Assembly: GCA_963775695.1 (NCBI GenBank)
Contig: CAVZJU010000007.1
Location: forward strand, 372,001 to 436,000
Direction: 5' to 3'
DNA length: 64,000 nucleotides
From: DATBLE01 sp963775695
GTDB taxonomy: Bacteria > Actinomycetota > Thermoleophilia > Gaiellales > Gaiellaceae
Under the pieces are notes generated by a model that saw only the letters and a list, made by a program, of their open reading frames with translations, was not told the DNA's origin and made no database searches. This document shows, one piece after another, positions 20,198 through 29,285 of the stretch; the stretch's first letter is position 1; each line of letters opens with the position of its first letter. Both the position numbers and the translations under genes were made by a program.

Positions 20198-20545
20198 TCA
20201 GCTCGACGCAGACGCCGCCCTCGGCGCCCGGTGTGCAGAGCATGAGATCCGCACCTCTGAGCTCACTAAAAGGAGGCAGATCACTGGGAATCCGCCAACA
20301 TGGTCGGCAAGTTGATCAAGTTGGGTCTGAACTGCCCGCCGCTGGTCAGCTGGCCAACGCCGAGCAAGATTCCCAAGGGCGAGGCGCTTGCCGAAATAGA
20401 CCTCCTTGAGTCGATCAGCCTCATCTATCGAAAGAACACGATCGGTGCATGGGATGCCGAGGCCTCCGATCACCTCGATGCAGGTCTCGCTTGCCCTCTC
20501 GTAGGCAGCCTCCGCAGAGCGCGCCCAATTCAGGTGATCGCTCCA
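20198..20545 (-). pseudogene. Unrecognised open stretch, possible gene remnant
   Basis: The 676-bp space between pfp and tRNA-Leu has visibly lower GC than its surroundings and no intact gene. The minus strand stays open for about 115 codons and reads sensibly (for example SAEAAYERASETCIEVIGG followed by LGIPCTDR). It lacks a convincing start and is cut by a stop at 20546-20548. The segment is faintly like the C-terminal helices of acyl-CoA dehydrogenases, but this is weak. It is listed as a candidate remnant only. Confidence 0.2.
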
Positions 20546-20693
20546 TCAATCACGAGGTTCGCCCGCGACGGCGCTATGCCTTGCGGCCCATCCCGTACCC
20601 GTAGCTCAATCGCATGTGAGGTAGCCGGAGCTCGAAACATGCGCCGTCGCAGCCGACAGGGCGGCTGCGGCCGCGGACGCTCTCGGAGCCTGC

Positions 20694-20740
20694 CCGGCGA
20701 ACATCGTCATGCTCGCCGAAGGCGAGCGGATGTTCGCCGG
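20694..20740 (-). terminator. Long hairpin just downstream of tRNA-Leu
   Basis: CCGGCGAACAT (20694-20704) pairs perfectly with ATGTTCGCCGG (20730-20740), and an inner stem GCTCGCC-GAA-GGCGAGC sits at 20711-20727. It starts 6 bases past the 3' end of the minus-strand tRNA and is the likely terminator or processing signal for it. Confidence 0.6.
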
Positions 20741-20746
20741 GGACTA

Positions 20747-20830
20747 TGCGGCGGGTGGGAATCGAACCCACACGCCCCGAGGGGCAGCGGCTTTTGAGGC
20801 CGCCTCGTCTACCAGTTCCGACACCGCCGC
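20747..20830 (-). tRNA. tRNA-Leu (anticodon CAA)
   Basis: This 84-nt type II tRNA reads UUG codons. The 7-bp acceptor GCGGCGG/CCGCCGC is perfect and the discriminator is A73, as for leucine tRNAs. The D-arm has a normal large loop, the anticodon stem GCGGC/GCCGC encloses loop CTCAAAA, the variable stem is GCCCC/GGGGC, and the T-arm is GTGGG-TTCGATT-CCCAC. CCA is not encoded. A -10 box TACAAT (plus-strand 20841-20846) lies 11 bases upstream. No integrase or att-like duplication flanks it. Confidence 0.95.
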
Positions 20831-20840
20831 GCGCACGTCG

Positions 20841-20846
20841 ATTGTA
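20841..20846 (-). promoter_or_regulatory. -10 box of tRNA-Leu
   Basis: TACAAT on the minus strand ends 10 bases before the mature 5' end of the tRNA. No good -35 match is visible at normal spacing. Confidence 0.5.
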
Positions 20847-20923
20847 GTGGCCACGGTTCGGGTCCACGTGCGGCCGTACCTGCTCGAAAACCACACCCGA
20901 GCCGTTTAAGCTTGCCGCTTCCC

Positions 20924-21973
20924 GTGGCGACCCAGACGTCCGTAGACGCCCTCCCCCAGCGGCGCAGGTTTCGTGTCTCCCCGGTGCAGGTGCTCGCGTT
21001 CGTCTTCATCGGGCTGATCGTCTTCTGGCTCGGCGCCAACCTGATCGACGACCCGACGCACTTCCTCGACCTCTTCCTGGTCGGCCTGACGATCGGGATG
21101 GTCTACGCACTGATCGCTCTCGGCTACTCGCTCGTCTACGGGATCCTCGAGCTGATCAACTTCGCCCACGGCGACGTGTTCATGCTCGGCGGGATGATGA
21201 CCGTCACCCTGGTGAGCGCGTTCGGCCTCGGCGCCTCGGGCAACGTGCTCGTCTGGATCGTCCCGATGCTGGCGATCACGGCCGCCTTCACCGGGTTCCT
21301 CAACACCACGATCGAGACCGTCGCCTACCGGCCGCTCCGCAACGCGCCCCGGCTCGCCCCGCTGATCACGGCGATCGGCGTCTCGTTCATCCTCCAGACA
21401 GTCGGCCTCGTCTGGAAGGGCCCGGCGCCGGTCTCGATCCGCGACGACATCCTCCCGAGCAGCGAGATCTTCCACATCGGCGAGGCGAGCCTGTCGTGGA
21501 ACCAGCTGATCGTCTTCGTGGTGACGATCCCGACGCTGCTCGCGCTCGTCTGGCTCGTGCAGCGGACCAAGTCCGGCAAGGCGATGCGCGCGGTCGCCCA
21601 GGACAAGGACGCCGCCGCGATGATGGGCATCAACGTCAACCGGACGATCTCGTTCACCTTTCTGACCGCGGGCTGCCTGGCCGGCTTCGCGGGTGTGCTC
21701 TACGCGTTGTTCGCGACGAACGTCCAGTTCGACACCGGCTTCCGCCTGGGCCTCTTCGCCTTCACCGCGGCCGTGATCGGCGGGATCGGCAACCTGCCCG
21801 GCGCCGTGCTCGGATCGATCCTCATCGGCCTGATCGAGAACTTCAACGACGGTCTCACGCGGTTCACGCCCGGCTCCGACTGGAAGTCGACGATCATCTT
21901 CGTGATCCTGATCCTCACGCTCGTGTTCCGCCCCGAGGGCCTCCTCGGCGAACGGACGCCCGAGGGAGGCTGA
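20924..21973 (+). CDS. livH: Branched-chain amino acid ABC transporter permease LivH
   Basis: This 349-residue inner-membrane permease has about eight hydrophobic segments, the LivH signature LINFAHGDVFMLGG, and the EAA-like loop DKDAAAMMGINVNR that contacts the ATPase. It is first in a four-gene run livH-livM-livG-livF with overlapping or nearly touching ends. GTG 20924 is chosen; TTG 20912 is an alternative. A -10-like TAAGCT lies at 20907-20912. The periplasmic binding protein gene (livK) is not adjacent. Confidence 0.93.
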   Translation: MATQTSVDALPQRRRFRVSPVQVLAFVFIGLIVFWLGANLIDDPTHFLDLFLVGLTIGMVYALIALGYSLVYGILELINFAHGDVFMLGGMMTVTLVSAFGLGASGNVLVWIVPMLAITAAFTGFLNTTIETVAYRPLRNAPRLAPLITAIGVSFILQTVGLVWKGPAPVSIRDDILPSSEIFHIGEASLSWNQLIVFVVTIPTLLALVWLVQRTKSGKAMRAVAQDKDAAAMMGINVNRTISFTFLTAGCLAGFAGVLYALFATNVQFDTGFRLGLFAFTAAVIGGIGNLPGAVLGSILIGLIENFNDGLTRFTPGSDWKSTIIFVILILTLVFRPEGLLGERTPEGG

Positions 21974-23487
21974 TGCCGGGCCGCTTCCACGTCGCCTCGG
22001 AGATCGGCTCCGCGTGGTGGAGGGGGCTCTCTTCGATCGGCATGACGCCGGAGCGCTTCCACGGGCTCCCCGGCTGGCAGCAGCGGCTCGGCAAGCTCGC
22101 CGTCGCCGGCGTGATCGCGTTCCTGATCTCGATTTTCCTCAACGTGCTCGAGGCGTCGTTCGGCTCGACGGGCAATCCGTCGATCCTCACCTTCGACGGC
22201 TCTGCGTACCTCGCGTTCCTCGTCGTCGGCCTGATCTACGTGCCCGAGTGGGGCAATGTGCCTCTGCTCGGGAAGATCGCGCTCCCGCTCGCCGCCGTGG
22301 CGCTCGCGATCACGTTCCCGTACTGGTCGGGCCACATGTTCACGATCCCGATCTTCGGCGAGTTCCCGTCGGTCGAGACCGGGGTCGTGATGCTCGTGTT
22401 CATCATGATGGCGGTCGGGCTGAACATCGTCGTCGGGTACGCGGGCCTGCTCGACCTCGGCTACGTGGCGTTCTACGCCATGGGCGCGTACACCGCCGCC
22501 TGGCTTGCCTCGACGCAGTTCGCGGGCGCGAAGTGCCCGAAGGCCGGCTTCGGCATCGACAACTGTCCCGTGGCGACCGTCCCGGCGGTCAACTTCAACT
22601 TCGGGGGGGTCGGCATCACACCCGGCATCGGCGGGATCCACATCTCGATCTGGCTGCTCCTCGCCGTCGCCGGGCTGCTGACCGCGCTGATCGGCGTGGT
22701 CATCGGCCTGCCGACGCTGCGGCTGCGCGGCGACTACCTGGCGATCGTCACGCTCGGCTTCGGCGAGATCCTCCCGCAGATCGCCCGCAACGGGAACGAC
22801 CTCGGCGGCTTCAACCTGACCGGGGGCCCACAGGGGATCACACCGGTCGACTCGCCCGGGTTCGGCAACAACCTCTCGAACTGGACCGGCGGTTTCCTGC
22901 CTGCGAACTACCTGACCAACGCGAACAGCGCCCGTGTCTTCTACTGGTCCGCGCTCGCCCTGCTCGCCTTCACCGTCTTCTGCTCCATCCGGCTGCGCGA
23001 CTCGCGGCTCGGGCGCGCCTGGATCGCGATCCGCGAGGACGAGGTCGCCGCCTCGGCGATGGGCATCCCGCTGATGCGGACGAAGACGTGGGCCTATGCG
23101 TGCGGCGCGTTCTTCGGCGGGATTGCCGGCGCCTACTTCGCCGCGTTCAAGAGCTCGACCTTCCCGCAGGACTTCTACTTCAACATCTCGGTGTTCATCC
23201 TCTGCATGGTCATCCTCGGCGGCATGGGCAACGTATGGGGGGTGATGCTCGGGGCCGCGTTTCTCACCTACCTGAACCAGGAGGGCCTGGCGAACACCGG
23301 GGCCTGGCTGAATCTGCACTTCGGCACCCATGTCGACGTGCCCGAGTACTCGGGCGGGATCTACGGCGTGATCATCGTGCTCGTCATGCTCCTGCGCCCG
23401 CAGGGGCTCCTGCCGAGCGCCCGCCAGAAGCGCGAGTACCAGCTGGGCGTCCACGACGAGTACGAGTACGACGTGGAGAAGGCCTAG
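21973..23487 (+). CDS. livM: Branched-chain amino acid ABC transporter permease LivM
   Basis: This 504-residue permease pairs with LivH. It has the LivM motifs NIVVGYAGLLDLGYVAFYA and LRGDYLAIVTLGFGEI, and the EAA loop around REDEVAASAMGI. It is longer than the usual 300-420 residues because of an N-terminal region with extra hydrophobic segments and a ~50-residue extracytoplasmic insert containing two cysteines. Its ATG overlaps the livH stop (TGATG). Confidence 0.93.
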   Translation: MPGRFHVASEIGSAWWRGLSSIGMTPERFHGLPGWQQRLGKLAVAGVIAFLISIFLNVLEASFGSTGNPSILTFDGSAYLAFLVVGLIYVPEWGNVPLLGKIALPLAAVALAITFPYWSGHMFTIPIFGEFPSVETGVVMLVFIMMAVGLNIVVGYAGLLDLGYVAFYAMGAYTAAWLASTQFAGAKCPKAGFGIDNCPVATVPAVNFNFGGVGITPGIGGIHISIWLLLAVAGLLTALIGVVIGLPTLRLRGDYLAIVTLGFGEILPQIARNGNDLGGFNLTGGPQGITPVDSPGFGNNLSNWTGGFLPANYLTNANSARVFYWSALALLAFTVFCSIRLRDSRLGRAWIAIREDEVAASAMGIPLMRTKTWAYACGAFFGGIAGAYFAAFKSSTFPQDFYFNISVFILCMVILGGMGNVWGVMLGAAFLTYLNQEGLANTGAWLNLHFGTHVDVPEYSGGIYGVIIVLVMLLRPQGLLPSARQKREYQLGVHDEYEYDVEKA

Positions 23488-23490
23488 GCG

Positions 23491-24267
23491 ATGGCGAACC
23501 TGCTCGAAGCGGCGGGCATGCGCAAGGAGTTCGGCGGGCTCGTCGCCGTCTCGAGCGTCGACTTCACGATCCCCGGGGGCTCGATCGTCAGCCTGATCGG
23601 CCCCAACGGCGCCGGCAAGACGACGTTCTTCAACATGATCACCGGCGTCTACAAGCCGACCCAGGGCACGGTCGTCTTCGACGGCGACGAGATCACCGGC
23701 AAGCCGCCGCACACGGTCACCGAGCGGGGGATCGGCCGGACGTTCCAGAACATCAGGCTGTTCCAGGACATGACCTCGCTCGAGAACGTGCTCGTCGGCA
23801 TGCACTGCCGCCTGAAGGGTGGGATCATCGGCGGCGTCTTGCGCACGCCGCGCGTCCGCCGCGAGGAGAAGGAGGCCGAGGAGCGCGCGCTCGACCTGCT
23901 CGAGTACTGCTCGCTCGGCACCCAGGCCGGGAACTTCGCGCGCAACCTGCCGTACGGCGACCAGCGCCGGCTGGAGGTGGCGCGCGCGCTGGCGACCGAG
24001 CCGAAGCTGCTCCTGCTCGACGAGCCGACCGCCGGCATGAACCCCCAGGAGACGGCCGAGTTCACCACCTTCGTCCAGGAGCTGCGGACCAAGCGCGGCC
24101 TGACCGTCCTGATGATCGAGCACGACATGCGCGTGGTGATGGGTGTCTCCGACCGCGTGACCGTGCTCGACTACGGCGAGAAGATCGCCGAGGGGACGCC
24201 GCAGGACGTCCAGAAGGACCCGCGGGTGATCGAGGCCTACCTCGGGAAGGCGGCGATCACGTCGTGA
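23491..24267 (+). CDS. livG: Branched-chain amino acid ABC transporter ATPase LivG
   Basis: This 258-residue ATPase has Walker A GPNGAGKTT, Walker B LLLLDEPTAGMNP, and the LivG-type H-loop LMIEHDM. The signature motif is altered: NLPYGDQRRLEVARAL takes the place of LSGGQ, which is common for LivG. It begins 3 bases after the livM stop, and its stop overlaps the livF start (GTGA). Confidence 0.94.
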   Translation: MANLLEAAGMRKEFGGLVAVSSVDFTIPGGSIVSLIGPNGAGKTTFFNMITGVYKPTQGTVVFDGDEITGKPPHTVTERGIGRTFQNIRLFQDMTSLENVLVGMHCRLKGGIIGGVLRTPRVRREEKEAEERALDLLEYCSLGTQAGNFARNLPYGDQRRLEVARALATEPKLLLLDEPTAGMNPQETAEFTTFVQELRTKRGLTVLMIEHDMRVVMGVSDRVTVLDYGEKIAEGTPQDVQKDPRVIEAYLGKAAITS

Positions 24268-25013
24268 GCGAGACGCAGACCTCCGCGGCGTCTGCCGAGC
24301 CGCCGGTCCTCGAGCTCGAGGGCATCCACACGTACTACGGCGCGATCCACGCGCTCAAGGGCGTCACGTTGGAGGTCCGCGACGGCGAGATCGTGACGCT
24401 GCTCGGCGCGAACGGGGCCGGCAAGTCGACGACGCTGCGCTCGATCAACGGGCTCAACCATCCGCGTCGCGGCCGCATCCGCTTCCGCGGCAAGGACATC
24501 ACCTACGACGCCCCGCACGACATCGTCGCCCGCGGCGTCGCGCAGTCGCCGGAGGGCCGGAAGCTCTTCCCGCGGATGACCGTGCTCGAGAACCTGGAGA
24601 TGGGGGCGTTCCAGCGGAAGGACAAGGCCGGCCTGAAGGGCGATCTCGACCGCGTGTTCGCCCTCTTCCCGCGTCTCGCCGAGCGCAAGACACAGAAGGC
24701 GGGGACGATGTCGGGCGGCGAGCAGCAGATGTGCGCGATCGGCCGGGCGCTGATGGCCCACCCGACGCTCCTGCTCCTCGACGAGCCCTCGATGGGCCTT
24801 GCCCCGATCTTCGTCGAGCGGATCTTCGAGATCATCGTCCAGATCAACCAGCAGGGCACTCCGATCCTGCTCGTCGAGCAGAACGCGCTGATGGCCCTCG
24901 ACGTCGCCGACCGGGGCTACGTCCTCGAGACCGGCTTGGTCGCGCTCGCCGACGACGCGAAGGCGCTGCGCGAGAACGAGCAGGTCCGTAAGACCTATTT
25001 GGGCGAGGAGTAG
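24264..25013 (+). CDS. livF: Branched-chain amino acid ABC transporter ATPase LivF
   Basis: This 249-residue second ATPase of the Liv importer has Walker A GANGAGKST, signature MSGGEQQMCAIGRALM, Walker B LLLLDEPSMGLAP and a terminal LVEQNALMAL H-loop region with Gln replacing His, as is usual in LivF. GTG 24264 overlaps the livG stop. The operon ends here; the next gene is on the opposite strand. Confidence 0.94.
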   Translation: MSETQTSAASAEPPVLELEGIHTYYGAIHALKGVTLEVRDGEIVTLLGANGAGKSTTLRSINGLNHPRRGRIRFRGKDITYDAPHDIVARGVAQSPEGRKLFPRMTVLENLEMGAFQRKDKAGLKGDLDRVFALFPRLAERKTQKAGTMSGGEQQMCAIGRALMAHPTLLLLDEPSMGLAPIFVERIFEIIVQINQQGTPILLVEQNALMALDVADRGYVLETGLVALADDAKALRENEQVRKTYLGEE

Positions 25014-25065
25014 CCATCGCCCACAACCTGGGCGGGGACAAAGGGAGCCGGGCGGCGTAGCGGCC

Positions 25066-26592
25066 CTACGGTTGTCCATCCGCCTGTCGCCCTTCGCCGA
25101 CCTGAACCGGGAAGTACGGCGGCGAGAGCAGGAAGCCGACGAGATGCCCTTCGCCGCCGAGGCCGCGGGCCATCTGCAACGCAGCCGAGATCCCATGCGT
25201 GGGGACAAAGCCCAGCTGGCGTGCCGCGCTCGCGTCCCGGCAGCCCGCGACCAGGACGGCCCCGAGGCGGTCGAGGGCCGGGCGGCAGGCGTCCCAGTCG
25301 GCGAAGGGCAGCAGCGGGTGGCAGGTGCGCCCGACGCGGTAGGCCTCGATCGCCCGGGGGTCGGCCGCCGCTGCGCGCTCGGCGTCGGCGAGCGTCGCCG
25401 AGGGGCGGCCCGCGCGCGTCGCCTGGAAGAACGCGCGGTACGGCTGCTGCGTCGGGTGGGCGTACCTGCGCCGGAACGGCGCGACGAGAATCACGGTCCC
25501 GCCCTCACGCACGGGGAACGCGTCCCGCCAGAGGCGAAGCGCGTAGCCGAGGCCCGTCGCCGCCGCGGCGAGCGCGTTCGGGCGTTCCCGCGGGAGGGCG
25601 AGCGTCGTCCGCGGGATGCCGATGCAGAGGGTGTCGAGCGGCTCGTCGAGGACGGCGCTGCCGCTCTCGATTCCGCGGACGAGCGCCTCTGCGTGCGCCA
25701 CGGACGGCGGCCCCCCGAACGCCGCCGAGGCGGTCTGCTCGACCGACATCGACGCGAGCACGCGCATGCGCAGGGCGCTCGGCACCAGCCGGAAGGCGCG
25801 CGCGAGCCGGGAGCGGGCGATCCGGTCCACGGCCGACGGCTCATACGGGTAGCCGCGCAGGGCTCCGGACAGGCGCGGGAGGTCGAGCGTCAGCGAGGCA
25901 CCGATCAGCGGAACCCGGCGCGCGAGCGCGCGCTCGAGCGCGACGGCCAGGGCCCACCCCGGCGCCGAATGAGCTTCGAGCAGGGAGTCGGCCGAGGCGG
26001 CGCGGGCCGCTTCCGCGCTCGAAGCCGCGAGCAGCGATGCAGGCCCGCCGCGCAGCACCGTCTGTGCGGCGCCGACGGTGACGACGGCGTCGGTCTCGGC
26101 CAGGGAACGCGCGATCCGGAGCGGGATGTCACCGCTGGAGCCGAGCTCGACGAGGCCGGGGTCTTCGACGTCGTGGACGACAACCTCGCCGCGGAAGCGC
26201 AGCGCGAACTCCGGCGTGACGAGGCTCTCGACCGTCCGCCTGCCCGGGCGGCGGGCGAGCCCCGCAGCGACGAGGATCGTCTGTCGGTCGCTGGGGACGC
26301 CGACGCGCTCGAGCTCGTCCGAGGCGGCGACGAGCGCAGCCTGCCGCGGGTCGCGAGCCGATCCGGGAACGGGAAGGGCGGGCGGCTCGACGAGGATGGT
26401 CGCGCGGCCGCCGCGCGGAACGATCGTCTCCAGCGAGTCGCCGGCGAGCGGGAAGCGGAACGCGTCGCGAACGGCTGCGCCCACGTCGGCGATCGCCTCG
26501 TCGGGCGGCGGCGGCGGTGCGATCGCGACCGCGTCCTCGCCCGCATCGGCCACCACCAGCCGCGAGCCATAGAGAAGCGGGACCCGGCGCAT
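25066..26592 (-). CDS. LarA-family (lactate racemase-like) protein
   Basis: This 508-residue protein resembles LarA/DUF2088 proteins (TILVAAGLARRPG, HPLLPFADWDAC, GGTVILVAP). In true LarA a lysine and three histidines hold the nickel pincer cofactor. Here the region that should read like GFSGGRKS is AAQTVLRGGPASLL, without the lysine, so racemase activity is doubtful. The ATG at 26592 stands only 25 bp from the divergent polA start, so the two must share a very compact promoter region. Confidence 0.65.
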   Translation of the reverse strand: MRRVPLLYGSRLVVADAGEDAVAIAPPPPPDEAIADVGAAVRDAFRFPLAGDSLETIVPRGGRATILVEPPALPVPGSARDPRQAALVAASDELERVGVPSDRQTILVAAGLARRPGRRTVESLVTPEFALRFRGEVVVHDVEDPGLVELGSSGDIPLRIARSLAETDAVVTVGAAQTVLRGGPASLLAASSAEAARAASADSLLEAHSAPGWALAVALERALARRVPLIGASLTLDLPRLSGALRGYPYEPSAVDRIARSRLARAFRLVPSALRMRVLASMSVEQTASAAFGGPPSVAHAEALVRGIESGSAVLDEPLDTLCIGIPRTTLALPRERPNALAAAATGLGYALRLWRDAFPVREGGTVILVAPFRRRYAHPTQQPYRAFFQATRAGRPSATLADAERAAAADPRAIEAYRVGRTCHPLLPFADWDACRPALDRLGAVLVAGCRDASAARQLGFVPTHGISAALQMARGLGGEGHLVGFLLSPPYFPVQVGEGRQADGQP

Positions 26593-26617
26593 CGGGTCGG
26601 GACGATAGCGTTGCGCC

Positions 26618-29191
26618 ATGTCCCCGAAGACGCTCAGCGGGGCCGAGCTCGAGCTCGACGACGCGCCTGCCCGCGAGTGCGAGCTGTTCCTCGTCGACGG
26701 CAACAACCTCGCCTACCGGGCGTTCTTCGCCCTGCCGGAGGAGCTGGCGACCAGCGAGGGCTTCCCCACCGGCGCGCTGCTCGGGTTCACGAACATGCTG
26801 TTCAAGCTGCTCTCCGACTACCGGCCCAAGGGGGTCGCGGTGGCGTGGGACACGCGCCCCGTCCACCGGGCGGAGCTCTCGGCCGAGTACAAGCAGGACC
26901 GTCGGCCGATGCCGGATCTCCTCCGGGAACAGTTCCCGTTCTTCCGGCCGATCGTGGAGGCGTTCGGCTACCGCAACCTCGAGTTCGAGGGTTGGGAGGC
27001 CGACGACGTGATCGCAACGCTCGCCACCCGGGCGGACGAGGCCGGGATCCGGACGTGCGTCGTGTCGACCGACCGCGACGCCTTCCAGCTCGTCACCGAC
27101 AGCGTCTGCCTGATGATGACCCCGCGCGGCGTCGCGGATGTGAACGTCTACACGCCGGAGCGGGTCGAGGCGAGGCTGGGGATCACGGCCGACAAGGTGC
27201 CCGACTTCATCGGCCTGAAGGGCGACCCCTCCGACAACATCGCCGGCGTCCCGGGGATCGGCGACAAAACGGCGTCGCAGCTGATCGCCACCTACGGCTC
27301 GCTCGAGGGAGTGCTCGAGCACGTGGACGAGCTGACTCCGGCGCGGCGCAAGGCGATCGCCGAGCACGCCGACCAGACGCGCAACTCCAGGGAGCTGGCG
27401 ACGATGCGGCGCGATCTGGACATCGACTGCGACCCCGCCGAGCTCGTGCTCGCGCCGCCGGACCGCTCGCAGCTCACGGAGATGTTCCGCCGATTCGAGT
27501 TCCGGGCGTTACTCCAGCGCGTCGACCAGCTGGACGAGGCCCTCCCGGCCGTGGCCCCGCGGGCCGTCGAGGGCGACGCGCTCCCCTGGTGCGAAGCGGA
27601 CGACGCAAGCAACACGGTGCTACCAGGTGCGACCGTCGGGCTCGCGGTGGACGAGGAGCGCGTAGCCATCGCAACCGACGAGGGCGTCGCCGTCGGCCCG
27701 AAGTCGAGTAACACGGTGTTGCAAGGTTTTTCGGCCGTGGCTCACGACGCCAAGGCCCAGCGGGTCGTGCCCGCAGACGACACGTTGCTCGCGGCCTACC
27801 TGATCGAGCCCGGGCGGGCGTCGTACGAGCTCGACGACCTTGCGCTCGAGTACGGGGTCGACGTCCTGCCCGAGCCCGAGGCCGACGAGGAGACGACCGC
27901 GCTCCTCCGCAGGGCGGCGTTGCCGCTCCGGCTCGTCTCGCCGATGCGCGCGCGCCTGCTCGAGCGCGGAAATCTCGAGCTGTACGAGACGATCGAGCTG
28001 CCCCTGACCCAGGTGCTGGCCGACATGGAGGACGCCGGTGTCCGGATCGACACCTACAGGATGGGCGAGATCACGGCGCGGCTCGCCGACCGCGTGGAGG
28101 AGCTCGAGTCGAGAGCGCACGAGCTCGCCGGCGAGGAGTTCATGCTCGGCTCCACCCAGCAGGTCGCGCGCGTCCTCTTCGAGAAGCTCGGCCTGACCCC
28201 CGGGCGCAGGGGGAAGACCGGCTACTCGACCGACACACGCGTGCTGCGCACGATTCGTGGCGAGCACGAGATCGTCGGCGTGATCGAGGAGTGGCGCGAG
28301 CTGACCAAGCTGCTCAACACCTACCTCGGGCCGTTGCCCACGCTCATCGGCGACGACGGCCGCCTGCACACGACGATCAACCAGGCGGTGGCCGCCACCG
28401 GCCGGCTCTCGACCTCGAACCCGAACCTGCAGTCGATCCCGATCCGCACCGAGCTCGGCCGGGAGATCCGCTCCGCCTTCGTCGCCGAGCCGGGCTGCAA
28501 GCTCGTCTCGGCCGACTACTCCCAGATCGAGCTGCGGATCCTCGCGCACGTCTCGGGCGAGCCGAAGCTGCGCGAGGCCTTCGAGCGCGGCGAGGACATC
28601 CACACGGCGACCGCCGCGGAGGTGCTCGGCAAGGATCCGGCGACGCTGACCAAGGGGGAGCGCGCGGTCGCGAAGATGATCAACTTCGGGATCATCTACG
28701 GGATCTCCGCCTTCGGCCTGTCGGAGAACCTGGAGATCCCCCGCGAGCAGGCCCAGGAGTACATCGACGCCTACCTGGCCCGCTTCCCGCACGTGCAGGA
28801 TTTCATCGCGCGCACGATCGAAGAGGCAGCCAGGGACGGCTACGTGACCAGCCTGCTCGGTCGGCGCCGGCCGGTTCCGGAGATCCGGGCCCAGAGCCGC
28901 CAGACCAGGTCACTCGGCGAGCGGCTCGCGGTCAACTTCGTGATGCAGGGCTCGAACGCCGACATCATCAAGGTGGCGATGATCCGGATCCACCGCCGCC
29001 TTCGCGACGAGGGCCGCAGTGCCCGGCTCGTGCTCCAGGTGCACGACGAGCTCCTGCTCGAGGCCCCCGATGCCGAGCTTGCCGCGGTCAAGGAGCTCGT
29101 TCGCGCGGAAATGTGCGACGCGTACCCCCTCGACCCGCCGCTCGCGGTCGACGTCGGCGCGGGCGCCGACTGGAACGAGGCGAAGGACTGA
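26618..29191 (+). CDS. polA: DNA polymerase I, without a working 3'-5' exonuclease
   Basis: This 857-residue repair and Okazaki-fragment polymerase has three parts. Residues 15-290 are the 5'-3' flap nuclease (FLVDGNNLAYRAFF, EADDVIATLA, GLKGDPSDNIAGVPGIGDK). Residues ~300-440 occupy the proofreading domain, but the DxE and later acidic residues are missing, as in Taq polymerase. Residues 450-857 are the polymerase: motif A DYSQIELR (Asp633), motif B KMINFGIIYGIS, motif C VHDE (Asp810). A -10-like TAGCGT sits 7 bases before the ATG. The degenerate domain contains two similar in-frame DNA segments encoding SNTVL. Confidence 0.95.
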   Translation: MSPKTLSGAELELDDAPARECELFLVDGNNLAYRAFFALPEELATSEGFPTGALLGFTNMLFKLLSDYRPKGVAVAWDTRPVHRAELSAEYKQDRRPMPDLLREQFPFFRPIVEAFGYRNLEFEGWEADDVIATLATRADEAGIRTCVVSTDRDAFQLVTDSVCLMMTPRGVADVNVYTPERVEARLGITADKVPDFIGLKGDPSDNIAGVPGIGDKTASQLIATYGSLEGVLEHVDELTPARRKAIAEHADQTRNSRELATMRRDLDIDCDPAELVLAPPDRSQLTEMFRRFEFRALLQRVDQLDEALPAVAPRAVEGDALPWCEADDASNTVLPGATVGLAVDEERVAIATDEGVAVGPKSSNTVLQGFSAVAHDAKAQRVVPADDTLLAAYLIEPGRASYELDDLALEYGVDVLPEPEADEETTALLRRAALPLRLVSPMRARLLERGNLELYETIELPLTQVLADMEDAGVRIDTYRMGEITARLADRVEELESRAHELAGEEFMLGSTQQVARVLFEKLGLTPGRRGKTGYSTDTRVLRTIRGEHEIVGVIEEWRELTKLLNTYLGPLPTLIGDDGRLHTTINQAVAATGRLSTSNPNLQSIPIRTELGREIRSAFVAEPGCKLVSADYSQIELRILAHVSGEPKLREAFERGEDIHTATAAEVLGKDPATLTKGERAVAKMINFGIIYGISAFGLSENLEIPREQAQEYIDAYLARFPHVQDFIARTIEEAARDGYVTSLLGRRRPVPEIRAQSRQTRSLGERLAVNFVMQGSNADIIKVAMIRIHRRLRDEGRSARLVLQVHDELLLEAPDAELAAVKELVRAEMCDAYPLDPPLAVDVGAGADWNEAKD

Positions 29192-29267
29192 GTCGCCCGT
29201 CTGCGGGCGGGTCCGAACGGTTCCCGGCTAACCAGTTCGACGGCGGGGCGTCTTACAGAGGCCCGGG

Positions 29268-29273
29268 TATACT
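29268..29273 (+). promoter_or_regulatory. -10 box of rpsA
   Basis: TATACT, preceded by GGG, ends 12 bases before the rpsA ATG at 29286. That leaves a 5' leader of only a few bases, which is striking for a ribosomal protein gene. A good -35 is not visible. Confidence 0.5.
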
Positions 29274-29285
29274 GACCGGCTTCCG

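Noticed and set aside
20590..20660. A tRNA-like stretch (GTAGCTCAATCG) in the gap near tRNA-Leu
   Set aside because: Neither an acceptor stem nor a T-arm can be drawn around it.
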